Positions 47,301 to 57,343 of a DNA stretch of 64,000 nt are shown here, piece by piece (within the stretch, counting starts at the first letter, position 1; each line of letters opens with the position of its first letter). Location of the stretch: assembly GCA_021292165.1 (NCBI GenBank), contig CM037876.1, positions 116,813,379 to 116,877,378 of the forward strand, written 5' to 3'. Under the pieces are notes generated by a model that had not been told where the DNA came from, searched no databases, and worked only from the letters and a program-made list of their open reading frames with translations. The DNA comes from Shinisaurus crocodilurus. Lineage: Eukaryota; Chordata; Lepidosauria; Squamata; Shinisauridae. Made by a program: the position numbers and the translations under genes.

Positions 47301-47646
47301 ATTGCAGTCTGGATATTATACTTGGATTTGATGTCTCAGATGTTGGACCAGGGCAAAATATATTCAATGTGCAGAGAGTGCTAGAGTCACAGGTTGAAGA
47401 TATTCTGAACAGGATTACTCAATGCAGAAAATTAGTTGCACTCGGAACCAGGCACCAACTGTGCGTGTGGCTCTTCTGGCACAGACTCCCTCTGGAGTTG
47501 TGGAAGCATTTGACTTTTCTGAGTATCAGCCAGAGCTGTTTGAAAAGTTCCAAGCCTTGCGAAATGGTGGTCCATATGTCCTAACTGCAGAGACTCTCAA
47601 ATCTTATCAGAATAAATTCAGAACAGCTTCTGGTGGAAGTGCAAAG
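47301..47646 (+). CDS. COL6A3: COL6A3 coding exon 11: N1 domain, first part (one-base frameshift)
   Basis: This is the first of three exons for the vWA domain N1. It starts after the acceptor tttatccactctag with DCSLDIILGFDVSDVGPG and ends phase 0 at gtaagt. Translation is correct to VEDILNRITQ, then shifts. The correct frame resumes as MQKISCTRNQAPTVRVALL and runs to the end of the exon. One missing A at about 47421-47422 (two A where three are expected) explains it; the exon is 346 bp and 347 would fit. Splitting N1 over several exons, unlike N10-N2, is the known COL6A3 layout. Confidence 0.9.
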
Positions 47647-48234
47647 GTAAGTTTGTATTTCATTCTGATTTTCATAAAAGAAAATCCTCAGATTCTGGGC
47701 TGCTATAAAATGGAAAAGTACTGTAAAGTAAAATAAAATAATACAATCAGCTTAATGCCAGCAAATAGCCTGGAATGTTGGATTACTGTGACAGTGTAAT
47801 GTCGAAAAACAGCTTGACGTGCTTTGACAAAGGGTCTCCTAAGTGTTTCATTAAATTCTTGCTTACTTGCAACAATATTCTTTAATTGCTACAGGAAAAT
47901 TCAGAAGAAGAAAATCTAGATTAGATGATCTATTCTTAATCCTCATCTCTTGCTGCATTCAAATATTGTTCTAAAGGCACAAACTAGTTGGCTGCTGTTT
48001 GAATTAATGCATGAATGAATGAATGAATGAGGTTTATTTTGCTATGTTCCCACAGCCCGATTATTAGCTAGCAAATATACTCAGGGTAAAATCTGATCTG
48101 CCAACTAAATCACTGGACTTGAAGATAGTAAAAAACTCAAATGAATGATTCTGTTGATCCACAGGTGGTGCTGGTGGTGGTGGTGGTGGGAATATATAAA
48201 GGCAATAATTGTCTCAATGCAAGACTTTTAAAAG

Positions 48235-48370
48235 CAGACTTCCTCAACCTGGTGCCCTCCAGATGTGTTGGACTTCAACTCCTAGCAGCCCCAGCTAGCG
48301 TGGCCAATGGCCAGGAATGCTGGGAGTTGCAATATAAAACATATGAAGGACACTAGGTCGGTGAAGGCTG
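48235..48370. mobile_element. hAT-like MITE (136 bp), older copy
   Basis: The ends are cagacttcctcaacctggtg and the inverse complement of ctaggtcggtgaaggctg. The flanks tttaaaag and ttttaaag are an 8-bp duplication with one change. Confidence 0.75.
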
Positions 48371-48942
48371 TTTTAAAGTGTTGGACCTAGCTGGGGAGGG
48401 CCATTTGGGCTCCACTTCAGGCAGCAAAATGTTTTGGCTGGCACTGCTTAAGTTCTGTTTGCTTGCATGGAGTCATTGATACAATTTTTGTGGAAATAGC
48501 TAACTTGTCCTGCCCAACAATTTGTCGATCTGGCTCTGAGGTTTGGGCTCTTGTGCCTAAAAGTGCCATTTGGAATCCATCTGGGCTCTGCATCCATTCC
48601 CTCCAAATAACTATATTTCCTTTGCAACCCCACCTCTACCAGACATGCCATGCTCACTCTGTGCCTTCAGAGCCTACAAGTTTCTTCAGTGCCCCCTTGC
48701 TGAGTTCCCCTATAAGCCACCACCCTCCTCTAAGCAGCCCAGTCTAATGCAAGTCTTGTCCCACCTTTTCCAAACCACTGCAGACATAATTTCCCCTGAC
48801 TTCCAGCCTGGTAAGTCACTGTACAAATGTTATACCTATTCTAGTTGGCTGGAGAAGTTGTCAGTCACTTTGCTGTTCCCTACTTCTACATCCTCATACT
48901 CTCTTCCCTTGAAAAGAGCCGTAGAGTACAATTGGCATCATA

Positions 48943-49107
48943 TATTTCATAGATCATAGAGTTGGAAGGAGCCTACAAGACTATCCAGTCCAACCCCCTG
49001 CTCAATGCAGGAGACTAGAGGAGGGGTCTCCCATCCAAGTAATAACCAGGCCTGACCCTGCTTAGCTTTCCACGCTCAGACAAGCTGAGCCAGCGTAAGC
49101 CACAGGC
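48943..49107 (-). mobile_element. 5S rRNA-derived SINE with CR1 tail, copy 4
   Basis: This is an antisense copy with the CR1 tail (gttggaaggagcctacaaga) followed by the 5S part (ggtctcccatccaagtaata; ctgcttagctttccac). Confidence 0.88.
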
Positions 49108-49283
49108 CAAGCAGATGCCCTTCTGACACAGGGTGGATCCAGGATGGGCCCTTTGAAAGTATTGCAATCCAGGCCATTTCCTTTGTCTCATCACAACAAT
49201 TAACCAGCATTACATTACAATGATGGTTACATATTGCTGTGTTTCACAATTGATGTCCAATAACTTAAAGATTTCCTTCCCAG

Positions 49284-49362
49284 GTGGTGATACACTTAAC
49301 TGATGGCATTGATGGTGCCAAGCGGCAGCTAGCAGCTGCATCTGCTGATCTAAAGAGAGAAG
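49284..49362 (+). CDS. COL6A3: COL6A3 coding exon 12: N1 domain, middle part
   Basis: This is a 79-bp exon, phase 0 to 1, with a good acceptor (atttccttcccag). It encodes VVIHLTDGIDGAKRQLAAAS and ends KREG across the junction. LTDG keeps the distal Asp of the adhesion site. The donor is gtgttg, a weak site, chosen because the protein continues exactly into the next exon (EG then [12 protein letters not shown]) and the phases match. No better donor keeps the homology. Confidence 0.88.
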
Positions 49363-49583
49363 GTGTTGTATTATAGTGCTATATTTTCATGCTGACATAC
49401 AGATTAACTGTAATTTGCATTTCTAATTTGCATACATGTCTGCAGCCTTTTATTTCAGATTAATTAATCCAGAGAAATCACAATGCCTGTTCTGTACTCA
49501 CAATCACTAATGATCATCATTTGGCATTTTTGCACTTGACTGTGAAAGTCAAAATGACACCCCTTCTTCTCATTATGTTAATG

Positions 49584-49648
49584 CAGTGTTCTCCAACCTT
49601 GGGTCCCTAGGCCAAAAACAGCTGGGGACTCAAGGTTGGAGAACACTG
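49584..49648. mobile_element. Minimal 65-bp hAT-like MITE
   Basis: It is an internally deleted copy: both ends (cagtgttctccaaccttggg and its complement) are kept with almost no centre. The flanks are tgttaatg and tgctaatg, an 8-bp duplication with one change. Confidence 0.88.
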
Positions 49649-50064
49649 TGCTAATGGCACACAGAAGTGGAAGTTGCACACAGAAAAAAGATGTGTGTAT
49701 GTGTGCATGTTTAAATACATACACACAAACACTTGCGTATTAAGGTCAGCCTAGATAAGACTACTCAGGACAGCACATAAAGATTAATTGAAGAACTAGG
49801 AAATATTATCTTTATAATTCTTTAAACACCATGATGGTGTGTACAGGGGGTTACATAATGGAGTTCATTATCCCTTTGTCATAGAGGTATCTTTTGTCAC
49901 AGTTAGGGCTATTCCAGAGTATTTAAAAGGGGGGGGGACGCCAATGGATTTCCTACTCAGTGCTACATTTGTGCTAGCCCCAATCCAGTGTAACTAGCAA
50001 AATCTGTTCCTATACAATGGTGTTGTATCATCTTTCTGACCAAGGAAGATGTATATTCAGCATT

Positions 50065-50371
50065 CAGGATTCCTCCAAATTTTGCACTGCAGTTCTCCAG
50101 TCAAAACGTGTGTACAAAATGTGTATTTGAGGGGAAAGTACCCAGAAAAATGCATTATATTATGGGAAAATGCTTGCAAAAATTGCACATATTAGGCAAC
50201 ATCGTGTACAAAATGTGTATATTCAGATGAATGCACATGAAAATGCACACACATTTTTGTGCAAACTTTTTTTTAAAAATCAAATTTGATGCAGAAACAG
50301 GATAGAATGAACTTAAAGTTGGAAAGATTAGAAACTGAGAAACCAAAATTGACAGATTTGTCCATCCCTAC
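50065..50371. repeat. Degenerate 'gggatgg' repeat family, copy
   Basis: The A-rich block with repeated gtgtacaaaatgtgtat ends in atttgtccatccctac. It resembles 39103-39635 and 61770-62165. Confidence 0.4.
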
Positions 50372-50477
50372 CCTGGATAGAGGGCAAGGTGGATCCCTGT
50401 AGGACCATATGACAAAAGCCCTTTGGAGATGGCAAACAATAATTCAAGACTGATGGCTTTTTCTTCCAATTCTCTAG

Positions 50478-50623
50478 GTGTCAATGCTCTCATTCTGGTT
50501 GGATTGGAACGAGTAGCAAATTTTGAGGAGGTGATGCAGCTGGAATTTGGGCGTGGCTTTACTTATAATCGACCTCTCCGAGTGAATCTGCTGGATTTAG
50601 ATTTTGAATTGGCAGAACAACTG
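50478..50623 (+). CDS. COL6A3: COL6A3 coding exon 13: N1 domain, last part
   Basis: This is a 146-bp exon, phase 1 to 0, with acceptor ccaattctctag and donor gtaaat. It encodes [19 protein letters not shown], then [20 protein letters not shown] and ends ELAEQL. The last block is a strongly conserved signature of the end of the COL6A3 N1 domain, just before the Cys-rich linker. Confidence 0.94.
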
Positions 50624-51211
50624 GTAAATAACTAGTATTTGATTATTTCAGGTTATGTTTGCACACCAATTACACAGTCATTGTTTCTTCTTTGAAGAAA
50701 TCTAGCCCTTCTTGGGTGTCCCCAAATGCCTTACTTGGTAAGGTGTTTTCTAGCCATCCAACATAAGTTTTCTGCATGAAAATGGTCATTTCTGTGAGGT
50801 CTGAATGGTGGTAGTGGGAAATAAAATGTCACTGGGCATCAAGGAGAAAGGAGGCCTTTAGCAACGGGTTGTGCAATTTTAGCTTTCTTCTTGTATACTG
50901 TTCTCTGTCAGCTATTTTCGGTTGCCATGTCTAGTCACCACTGAGGCCCAGATGTCAGCGAGGGGGATGCATAAACAGTCCCTGCTGGCCCATGAAATCC
51001 TGCCCTCTGTGGCATTGAAAGTGCTGTCTTTGCTGCAGTCATGAAGGGAAGGAGTCAGGATGGGAAACTAGTGTACCGAATCAATATCCCGGGTTCAGCA
51101 AGGAATGTTCCTTGGTAACCACCTGGCTTGGAAGTTATTACAGCTCAGACCTGTGGTAATTGTTCCTGAAGCTGGTACATATTAGTGCTAAAGACAATAA
51201 TAAACTTAGGA

Positions 51212-51340
51212 CAGTGTTCTCCAACCTTGGGTCCCCAGATGTTTTGGCCTACAACTCCCAGCATGCCCTAGCCAGCTGTCTGGGGCATGCTGGGAGTTGT
51301 AGGCCAAAAACATCTGGGGACCCAAGGTTGGAGAACACTG
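51212..51340. mobile_element. hAT-like MITE (129 bp) with 8-bp target duplication
   Basis: It is a near-perfect hairpin with ends cagtgttctccaaccttggg and complement, and an exact acttagga duplication (51204-51211, 51341-51348). Confidence 0.93.
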
Positions 51341-51447
51341 ACTTAGGATGATCAAAGTGCTTTATTTATTTTATAATCCTTACAATATTTCTGTATGGTA
51401 GGCCACTGTTATTATCTCCATATTGTAGATGTGGGGTGTGGGACACT

Positions 51448-51508
51448 AATGTGTGTGTGTGTGTGTGGGAGAGAGAGAGGGAGAGAGGGAGAGAGAGAGA
51501 GAGAGAGA
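51448..51508 (+). repeat. (GT)n(GA)n microsatellite
   Basis: A compound GT then GA repeat, slightly interrupted by GGGA. Confidence 0.93.
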
Positions 51509-52160
51509 AGTGGCTTGCTAAAGGCAATCAAAGTTCATGGCAGAGGTAAAATTTGAACCAGCAACTTCCTGATGTGTAGCTCAGTCACCTAGCCACTACA
51601 GTTGTAATTTTTGCTGGGGTAGTGGCACAATTGCAGCTTACCTGAACTCTGTATATGAGATATTCAAGATGTCATTTATTTTTCCTTTTCTTTTTTACTT
51701 GTTTGCACACACTGGTTTTTCCACACATTATGAATTCAAGGTTAGTTTGCTATAATATTACTTCAGGACATGTAGATGTAGGTCATCTGATTATTGTTCT
51801 CCCATAACTGTAATCTCTCTAGTGCTGTTTTCTTCTTTCCTGTTCTTTTCAGTTATTCCAAATTTAGGATATGGTGCCAGTTTTAATAACATTCTCCTCT
51901 AAATTGGTCAAATAGAATTTAGACAATCACAAACATTAATGCCTGCCTTCATTTTCTTTGATTTACTTTCATTGTGAGATAAAGAGTGAGTGTTTTAAAC
52001 GTAAGCAGCCCCAATCTACTAAAAACAATAAATAAAAGGCAAATCTTGGCTCCGAGGAGCATGATTGTATTTGTGAGAAATAGCTTGTGTTTGGGTTTTT
52101 TTTTTAAAGAGGTTTATCTGCTCTCTAATTTATTAATGACTTGTGTTTCTTTCCTTACAG

Positions 52161-52253
52161 GACAACATCGCAGAAAAGGCATGCTGTGGGGTTCCATGCA
52201 AATGTTCTGGACAGCGGGGAGGACAGAGGATTGCCAGGTTCAATTGGACCAAG
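52161..52253 (+). CDS. COL6A3: COL6A3 coding exon 14: Cys-rich linker and first Gly-X-Y triplets (two compensating indels)
   Basis: The exon has acceptor gtttctttccttacag and donor gtgaga, and is 93 bp. It starts [20 protein letters not shown], the conserved linker whose cysteines join the globular array to the triple helix. After QRG the literal translation becomes [11 protein letters not shown]. Dropping one G at 52217-52222 gives a proper collagen frame, [11 protein letters not shown]. That leaves the exon one base short of phase 0, so a missing A near 52252 is also implied. The two shifts cancel in length but replace the first triplets with non-collagen sequence. Confidence 0.88.
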
Positions 52254-53252
52254 GTGAGATGTTTAGCCTCATTTTTGGAAATCCAGGTAGCCAAGACCAG
52301 AATCCAAGGCACCATACCTGAGGAGAGTCTGAACCTGTGATTCTGCATGCCCAAGTGGACTTTAGATCTGTGTTTTTTCAAATACCAGGCTCCGAGCCAG
52401 GTAGCAAACCACTTCTGATAGAAGGGACTACCGCGCTGTTTGTGATATGGCACTGGTGTGGGTGGGGTGGATTTCTGTTCAAACGGGAAAGGTCCAAAAT
52501 AGCTGTTATCTTTGGCACACCTAAGGTAGCTCTTGGATTCCAGTTTTTGTTTTACAATGACTTAGATAATGTACTCAGCAAGTCTTGTCTGGAAAGAACC
52601 CAGGCTCCCAATATTAGTTCAGTCTTGTCTATTTAAATTTACCAAACGTTGAAATGGTAGGAAATTTAATTTCAGCAACTATGTTAACAAAAGGCATAAA
52701 CTTCCACCTTTGGCTCAGAATTTGGTGGCACTGTGGATAGTGTTCTAACCAAGTATCACACCTGGCCAGGGCCTGCGCTTGGCAGTGCTTGGTGACAATA
52801 AAATGCTGACATACAAGAACTTCTGCTACTTGGGTCAAATTCTGTACATCCTCTTGAGCATAACTTAAGGAATAATTAGCACTGTTGTAATTAGAGATCA
52901 GGGATAGAACTTCAGGTGAGAAAATAAGCTTGAGAGGCCACCTGCGAAATCTTTAAACTAGAGAAGGGAGACATCCATTATTTATTAATGAAAGCATCAT
53001 AATCAAGGGATACATTCAAAACCAAGATCTGTTGAGATCATGGGCAGATAGTTTACTTAGTGCAATTAGTTTACCTATGTATTAGAAGTAGTAAGTAGTA
53101 GCTTCAAGTATTGCATTATCTTTTTTGTAAACACTCAGAAAGATTTGAATGGAGATTAAAGGAGAGAACAACAGGAATATTTAAAGGGAGTCTCATGTAA
53201 TATGTGGGTATATAATTGGAAATAAAAACCATGTGTGTGTTGTTGTTTAAAG
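52254..53252 (+). other. COL6A3: COL6A3 intron between linker and first Gly-X-Y exon
   Basis: Nothing was recognised in this 1-kb intron. Confidence 0.75.
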
Positions 53253-53310
53253 GGATGTTCCAGGAGAAAATGGATAACAGAGGCTATCCAGGGAGATGAA
53301 GGTGGACCAA
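53253..53310 (+). CDS. COL6A3: COL6A3 coding exon 15: Gly-X-Y exon with about four extra bases
   Basis: The acceptor is a short taaag and the donor gtgagt. The exon is 58 bp, whereas the homologous vertebrate exon should be 54 bp (18 residues). Reading in pieces gives PGENG, then RGYP, then GDEGGP, in the order expected after the linker. Extra bases lie near ggatgtt, in taaca, in ccaggga and at the last base before the donor. The literal frame has no run of glycine every third residue until the end. A sequence-quality problem close to the assembly gap is the simplest reading. Confidence 0.75.
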
Positions 53311-53706
53311 GTGAGTAGAGTTAACTTTTTTTCCAAGTAGTCATCTTCCTTTATCATGTGCTCAGAGAAAAAAATGAAGAAGGATATGAACGAAAAGTCT
53401 CTCCAACTTTAGATGTGTCTGTCCTCCCTCTCATGTTGTTGTGGTGCAACTGAAAGGAAGCAGAAGTAGGAGGCTACAAAGTACTTCATGAAAAAACAAC
53501 CTATTGTGAATAAATGCACATTATTCTTCCTTCTTTCTTAACATTTTCTTTCTTTTCTTTCTTTCTTTCTTTCTCTTTCTTTCTTTCCTTCCTTCTTCCT
53601 TCCTTCCTTATTCACCCCCCATTTTCCTTCATGCCATCACTCTAAAATCCATCTATGACCAAATAGACATAAATGAGAAATGCTGCATTTTTCCTTCTTG
53701 TAACAG
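53311..53706 (+). other. COL6A3: COL6A3 intron between Gly-X-Y exons
   Basis: This short intron holds a TTTC-rich microsatellite at 53547-53609 on the pyrimidine-rich side of the acceptor. Confidence 0.8.
53547..53609 (+). repeat. (TTTC)n / (TTCC)n microsatellite
   Basis: An imperfect pyrimidine-only tetranucleotide repeat lying about 100 bp before the last visible exon. Confidence 0.93.
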
Positions 53707-53778
53707 GGTGATCGTGGACCACCAGGGATCAATGGAACTCAGGGATTCCAAGGTTGTCCAGGAGAAAGAGGAACTAAG
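53707..53778 (+). CDS. COL6A3: COL6A3 coding exon 16: Gly-X-Y exon
   Basis: This is a clean 72-bp exon, phase 0 to 0, with acceptor ttccttcttgtaacag and donor gtatta. It encodes eight perfect Gly-X-Y triplets: [20 protein letters not shown] then RGTK. The NGT glycosylation site and the single cysteine in the triple helix match COL6A3, where this Cys is implicated in supramolecular assembly. It is the last exon seen; the next lies beyond the window or was lost at the gap. Confidence 0.93.
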
Positions 53779-54086
53779 GTATTAAAACAAGCCAACAACA
53801 AACAAGTTGTACAGAATAAGGCCAGGTACACACTTGTCAATAGGCATCAATCCAGCTTACACTAATTGAAGACCATATCTTAGTATTTTGCAGTAAGTTA
53901 GTGAACAAGCATATCCACATAACGTCAGTCCTGTAGGAAGAGGACACCTTTCAGCACATTACATAATCATATGTGATTCTTTCATCAGATTCTGTGAGAT
54001 TTCTATGAGATTCTATACAGTTAAACACTAAACTGCAAAGGACAAATTATGATGTTGCAATTTTTCAGATGAACCATAGTATAGAG

Positions 54087-54136
54087 CAGTGTTCTCCATC
54101 CTTGGGTCCCCAGATGTTTTTGGCCTACAACCCAGC
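54087..54136. repeat. hAT-like MITE, truncated
   Basis: The left end cagtgttctccatccttggg and following tccccagatgtttttggcct are present; the right half is missing. Confidence 0.75.
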
Positions 54137-54364
54137 ATCAGGTTTTGTATGAATGTTCCTTCATACCTTCCAAAAATGTCTAGTCTTCTCCATCTCGCTC
54201 AGTGTAGAAGGTAATTTGGTGGGTTGGTTTTATGACCAGCCCCGGTCCAAGGTTTCTCACCACCTCAAGCAGGAGAGAACACTGGCTGCCCCGGCTGCCC
54301 CGGCTGCCCCATCACACCCCTTCTCTCTGCTGCGCCCCCACCACACCCCTCCCTGCCTCCACAT

Positions 54365-54464
54365 NNNNNNNNNNNNNNNNNNNNNNNNNNNNNNNNNNNN
54401 NNNNNNNNNNNNNNNNNNNNNNNNNNNNNNNNNNNNNNNNNNNNNNNNNNNNNNNNNNNNNNNN
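54365..54464. other. Assembly gap (100 N)
   Basis: Exactly 100 N, the conventional size for a gap of unknown length. Sequence left of it is C-rich with repeated ccccggctgc units; right of it a CR1 tail begins abruptly. Confidence 0.99.
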
Positions 54465-54528
54465 AGCAGGGGGTTGGACTCGATGGCCTTGTAGGCCCCT
54501 TCCAACTCTACTTTTCTATGATTCTATG
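54465..54528 (+). mobile_element. CR1 LINE 3' end at the gap edge
   Basis: It reads gcagggggttggactcgatg, then gccttgtaggccccttccaa and ttctatgattctatg. The body of this copy is hidden in the gap. Confidence 0.9.
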
Positions 54529-55118
54529 AAGATTTCACGCTCCTACGCCAATGGGATTTAATGTTCTTCAGGAGGAATGTTGCATTGTCGGTTTGGTTGG
54601 CTTGATCACTGTGAATCCAGGACTTGACAAAATAACGTTTATATCTCTTAATGACTGTCGATGGTTCCCCTGAATGTGTGTTTTATCTTAGGGCCAAACT
54701 AGATGAGATGCTAACAGCATTAGTTCAGCTTGCATGAATCTTATAAGCAGTTGTTGCTGTGCCCCCAAGGATTTAACCAATTCCTCCAGTGCCATAGCCC
54801 TGATGAGCACCACCCTCCTGTCCTGAATCTGCTATTGTAGGGATGTGCGAATCAGCAATACTGAAGCTTGACAAAGTTCTCTGAATTCCATCTTGAAGCT
54901 TGTTTCGACTCAAGTTTCTATCAGACTGCAAGCTTTTTTTCCTCTTTCCACGTGAAAATCCAGGCATATTTCTGTGCGTATTGAACAAATGTACACAGTC
55001 TTCTCGCATGATTAAAGTGTATTTGTGCACATTTTTAAATGTACTCATTTTGAAATGTATGCTTTTTTAAAATGTACCCATGCTCATCCATTACTCTGTT
55101 ATTTGTTTCTTTACTCAT

Positions 55119-55335
55119 AGAGCCTTTCTGCATGAGGCATTTATTGTGTGCTCGTGATTCCTTACTCACGGTAGTTTGCGGGTGTTTTATACAGAGTCAT
55201 TATCCTCCAGGGCTTCTCCCTTTCTTTGGAACCTTTTTAGCAGGGTGTTTCCTAACAAGGAAATCTGGTATATCCGTGAATGGCGGCATGAAACCCTAGT
55301 GTATTTTCACAATTCTACTATACCACAGTGCCACC
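55119..55335 (+). repeat. TIR element, copy 3 (truncated)
   Basis: It starts agcctttctgcatgaggcat and shares tattgtgtgctcgtgattcc, cctccagggc and ttttcacaattctactatac with 9101-9469. The right end is missing. Confidence 0.6.
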
Positions 55336-55854
55336 TAGTCAGGGGCAGCTCTAGCTATAGGGTGCTGAGGGCTCCAAACCTTTTAAAAAGAAAAAAATCT
55401 TCTTTGCCAAGCCATCACAGTGGCCAGCTGCTGCTGCTCCTGGCAGGTCTACAGCTTCAGATTCACAACTGAGCATGTGTGAACTCCTGCACATGCTAAG
55501 AGCGTTCCTGCTGCTCCAGGGCCTTCCCCTGGAGCAGAACAGCTTTTGAGTCAGCCTGGCGCCCGGAGCCAGGCAGTGCTACTGTCTGTCTTTAGGACGG
55601 ATGTGCAGAAAAAACAATGGCTCAGCTCAGGGTGTGTGCCTGAGCTGGCCAATCAAAGGCGACCCCTCCCCTCCACAAGGGAGGGGGTCTTCTGCTTGCC
55701 TGGGTTTTTTAAAGCGCAGCAGCTCCAGCGGTAAGTTGATCTTTGATCTTTGGAGAGGTTGGTGTATGTGTATGTATGTGTGGCCTGTGGCTCTGGTGTG
55801 GGGTTTGAGTGTTTGTGCGTGCGTGTGTTCCAAAGGCTACTGCCTCTGAGAATA

Positions 55855-56810
55855 TCCTGTCTTATTTTAAGTATTATCAATATCATTGTTGTTATTCCTG
55901 TATTTATACCTGGCAATTATTTTCAAAAACTTAATGCTTTGTTTCACAATTTTTTCTGGGGTTCCTCGCCTCCACGAATCTCTTTGAGAAGGATGCAACT
56001 TGCAACTAAAGAAGGTGGGTTTGGCTTTCTAGATATTGCCTCATATCATAGGGCTTATTTGTTGACTAGTTCTAAATTCTGGTCTTTTCCACTTAAATTA
56101 GATTATCCACCTTGGTCTGTTTTGGAATCCTTATGTCTGGATCCTCTCTCCAAATGGATGGCATTAGGGTCTCGCGACACTAAAACAGACAGGGTGCCTC
56201 CTACAATTACGGCAGTTAGAGAGGTGTGGTGTATTATATCTCACCAATTACAGTTTGACCCATTTTCTCATGTTAAACTGACTTTAGGGGGTAATCCGGA
56301 TTTAAAAATTGGTAAGAAAACGTTCCTGTGGCGGACTTGGGCAGACAGGTTGATTTTTACTTTGGATCAATTAGTGAGTGTCAAAGATGAGTTTTTGTCA
56401 TTTTTGGCTTTGCGAACTAAATATAACATGCCTGCCTCAGCTGAATGGCAATACTTGAAGTTGCAACATCTGTTAGAATCTAGATTTGGTTCAGCTTCAG
56501 AGCCTCCTTTGCTATTGGATGCATTGATTGAGGCTGAGCAGTTATATCGACCTACAATTCATGTTTATAAATACTTATTATCAGTGAATAAGTATGATAC
56601 ACAGAGTCTTAAAGATGAATGGAATAGGGAATTAGAGGTTCATATCTTGCCTAATCAATGGAACATTGTTTTTGCGTCTGTGTCAGAAGGGTCTATGGAT
56701 CTTAGGTTACATCTTATTCAGCAAAAACGTTTGTTTCATGTTTATTGGACACCACAACGTCTTTTTAATAAGGGTTTGTCTAAGTCAGCTAACTGTTGGA
56801 GGTGTAATGA
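55855..56810 (+). mobile_element. L1-type LINE ORF2 C-terminal region, part 1
   Basis: An open stretch encodes the region downstream of the RT in L1/Tx1-like ORF2 proteins: FIPGNYFQKLNALFHNFFWG, RMQLATKEGGFGFLDIASYH, later HVYWTPQRLFNKGLS and the CWRC motif. The 5' part including RT and endonuclease is absent. It is outermost in a set of nested insertions; its continuation is at 57113-57343 and 60273-60640. Confidence 0.82.
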
Positions 56811-57112
56811 ACGATCTAAATGGAGGTTGGCCTTTCACAAAGGTTCCATGGACTTTGAAGAAGCCCGAGTGCAAGGCGAAAGGGAGAAATGTGTTAAGTG
56901 AAAAGCACGTCAAACGAATCCTTTACAGGACCATCTTCCATCTGGTAACCTGTGTCCTCACTGTGGGAAGCTGTGTGGATCTAGAATTGGCCTCCACAGT
57001 CACTTACGGACCCATCGCTAGAGTCTACACAATCTTCTTTAGAATTTCCTCCTTTTATCCTGGAAGACAATCTTACTCGGTCATGAGTGATCGCCTGATG
57101 ATGATGATGACT
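56811..57112 (+). mobile_element. Zinc-finger LINE 3' fragment inserted in the L1
   Basis: It encodes SKWRLAFHKGSMDFEEARVQ and, frameshifted, the start of the CCHH finger, then ends in a GAT repeat (gatgatgatgatga). This is the same family as 18965-21320. It breaks the L1 ORF just after CWRC; the L1 sequence resumes at once as FTHMFWQCPVF. Confidence 0.88.
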
Positions 57113-57343
57113 GTGAATGCTTTGTTTACCCATATGTTTTGGCAATGCCCAGTGTTTGCTTCTTTTGGGGTTGAGGTTATAGTATGGATAAATCTAGTAT
57201 TAGAATGCTCCTTAATATTTACTGATGCAGACGTTTGTTTAAATTATATACCTGCTGTATGGAATTTATCACAAGGACAATGCATGTGGATTTTCCGTGC
57301 CCTCTTGACAGCTAAAAGACTGATTTTACAAGACTGGAAAGGA
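57113..57343 (+). mobile_element. L1-type LINE, part 2
   Basis: It encodes LFTHMFWQCPVFASFG to AKRLILQDWKG, the usual continuation after the CWRC motif of L1 ORF2. It is cut by the CR1 insertion. Confidence 0.8.

Larger units (their letters stand above)
47647..49283 (+). other. COL6A3: COL6A3 intron within N1 (first)
   Basis: This intron holds a degenerate MITE (48235-48370) and a 5S-SINE (48943-49107). A short ATGA repeat lies at 48011-48031. Confidence 0.8.
49363..50477 (+). other. COL6A3: COL6A3 intron within N1 (second)
   Basis: This intron holds a minimal MITE (49584-49648) and a degenerate repeat (50065-50371). Confidence 0.8.
50624..52160 (+). other. COL6A3: COL6A3 intron between N1 and linker
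   Basis: This intron holds a MITE (51212-51340) and a GT/GA microsatellite. The rest shows nothing recognised. Confidence 0.8.

Noticed and set aside
4966..53778. COL6A3 as a pseudogene
   Set aside because: Introns and nearly all splice sites are intact, no substitution stops were seen, and the frame breaks are single-base, several in homopolymer runs and some near a gap. Consensus error is likelier, though not proven.
4966..53778. COL6A5, COL6A6 or COL6A4 instead of COL6A3
   Set aside because: The MRKHR leader, ten N-terminal domains in matching order, the N1 exon split and the ACCGVPCKC linker fit COL6A3.
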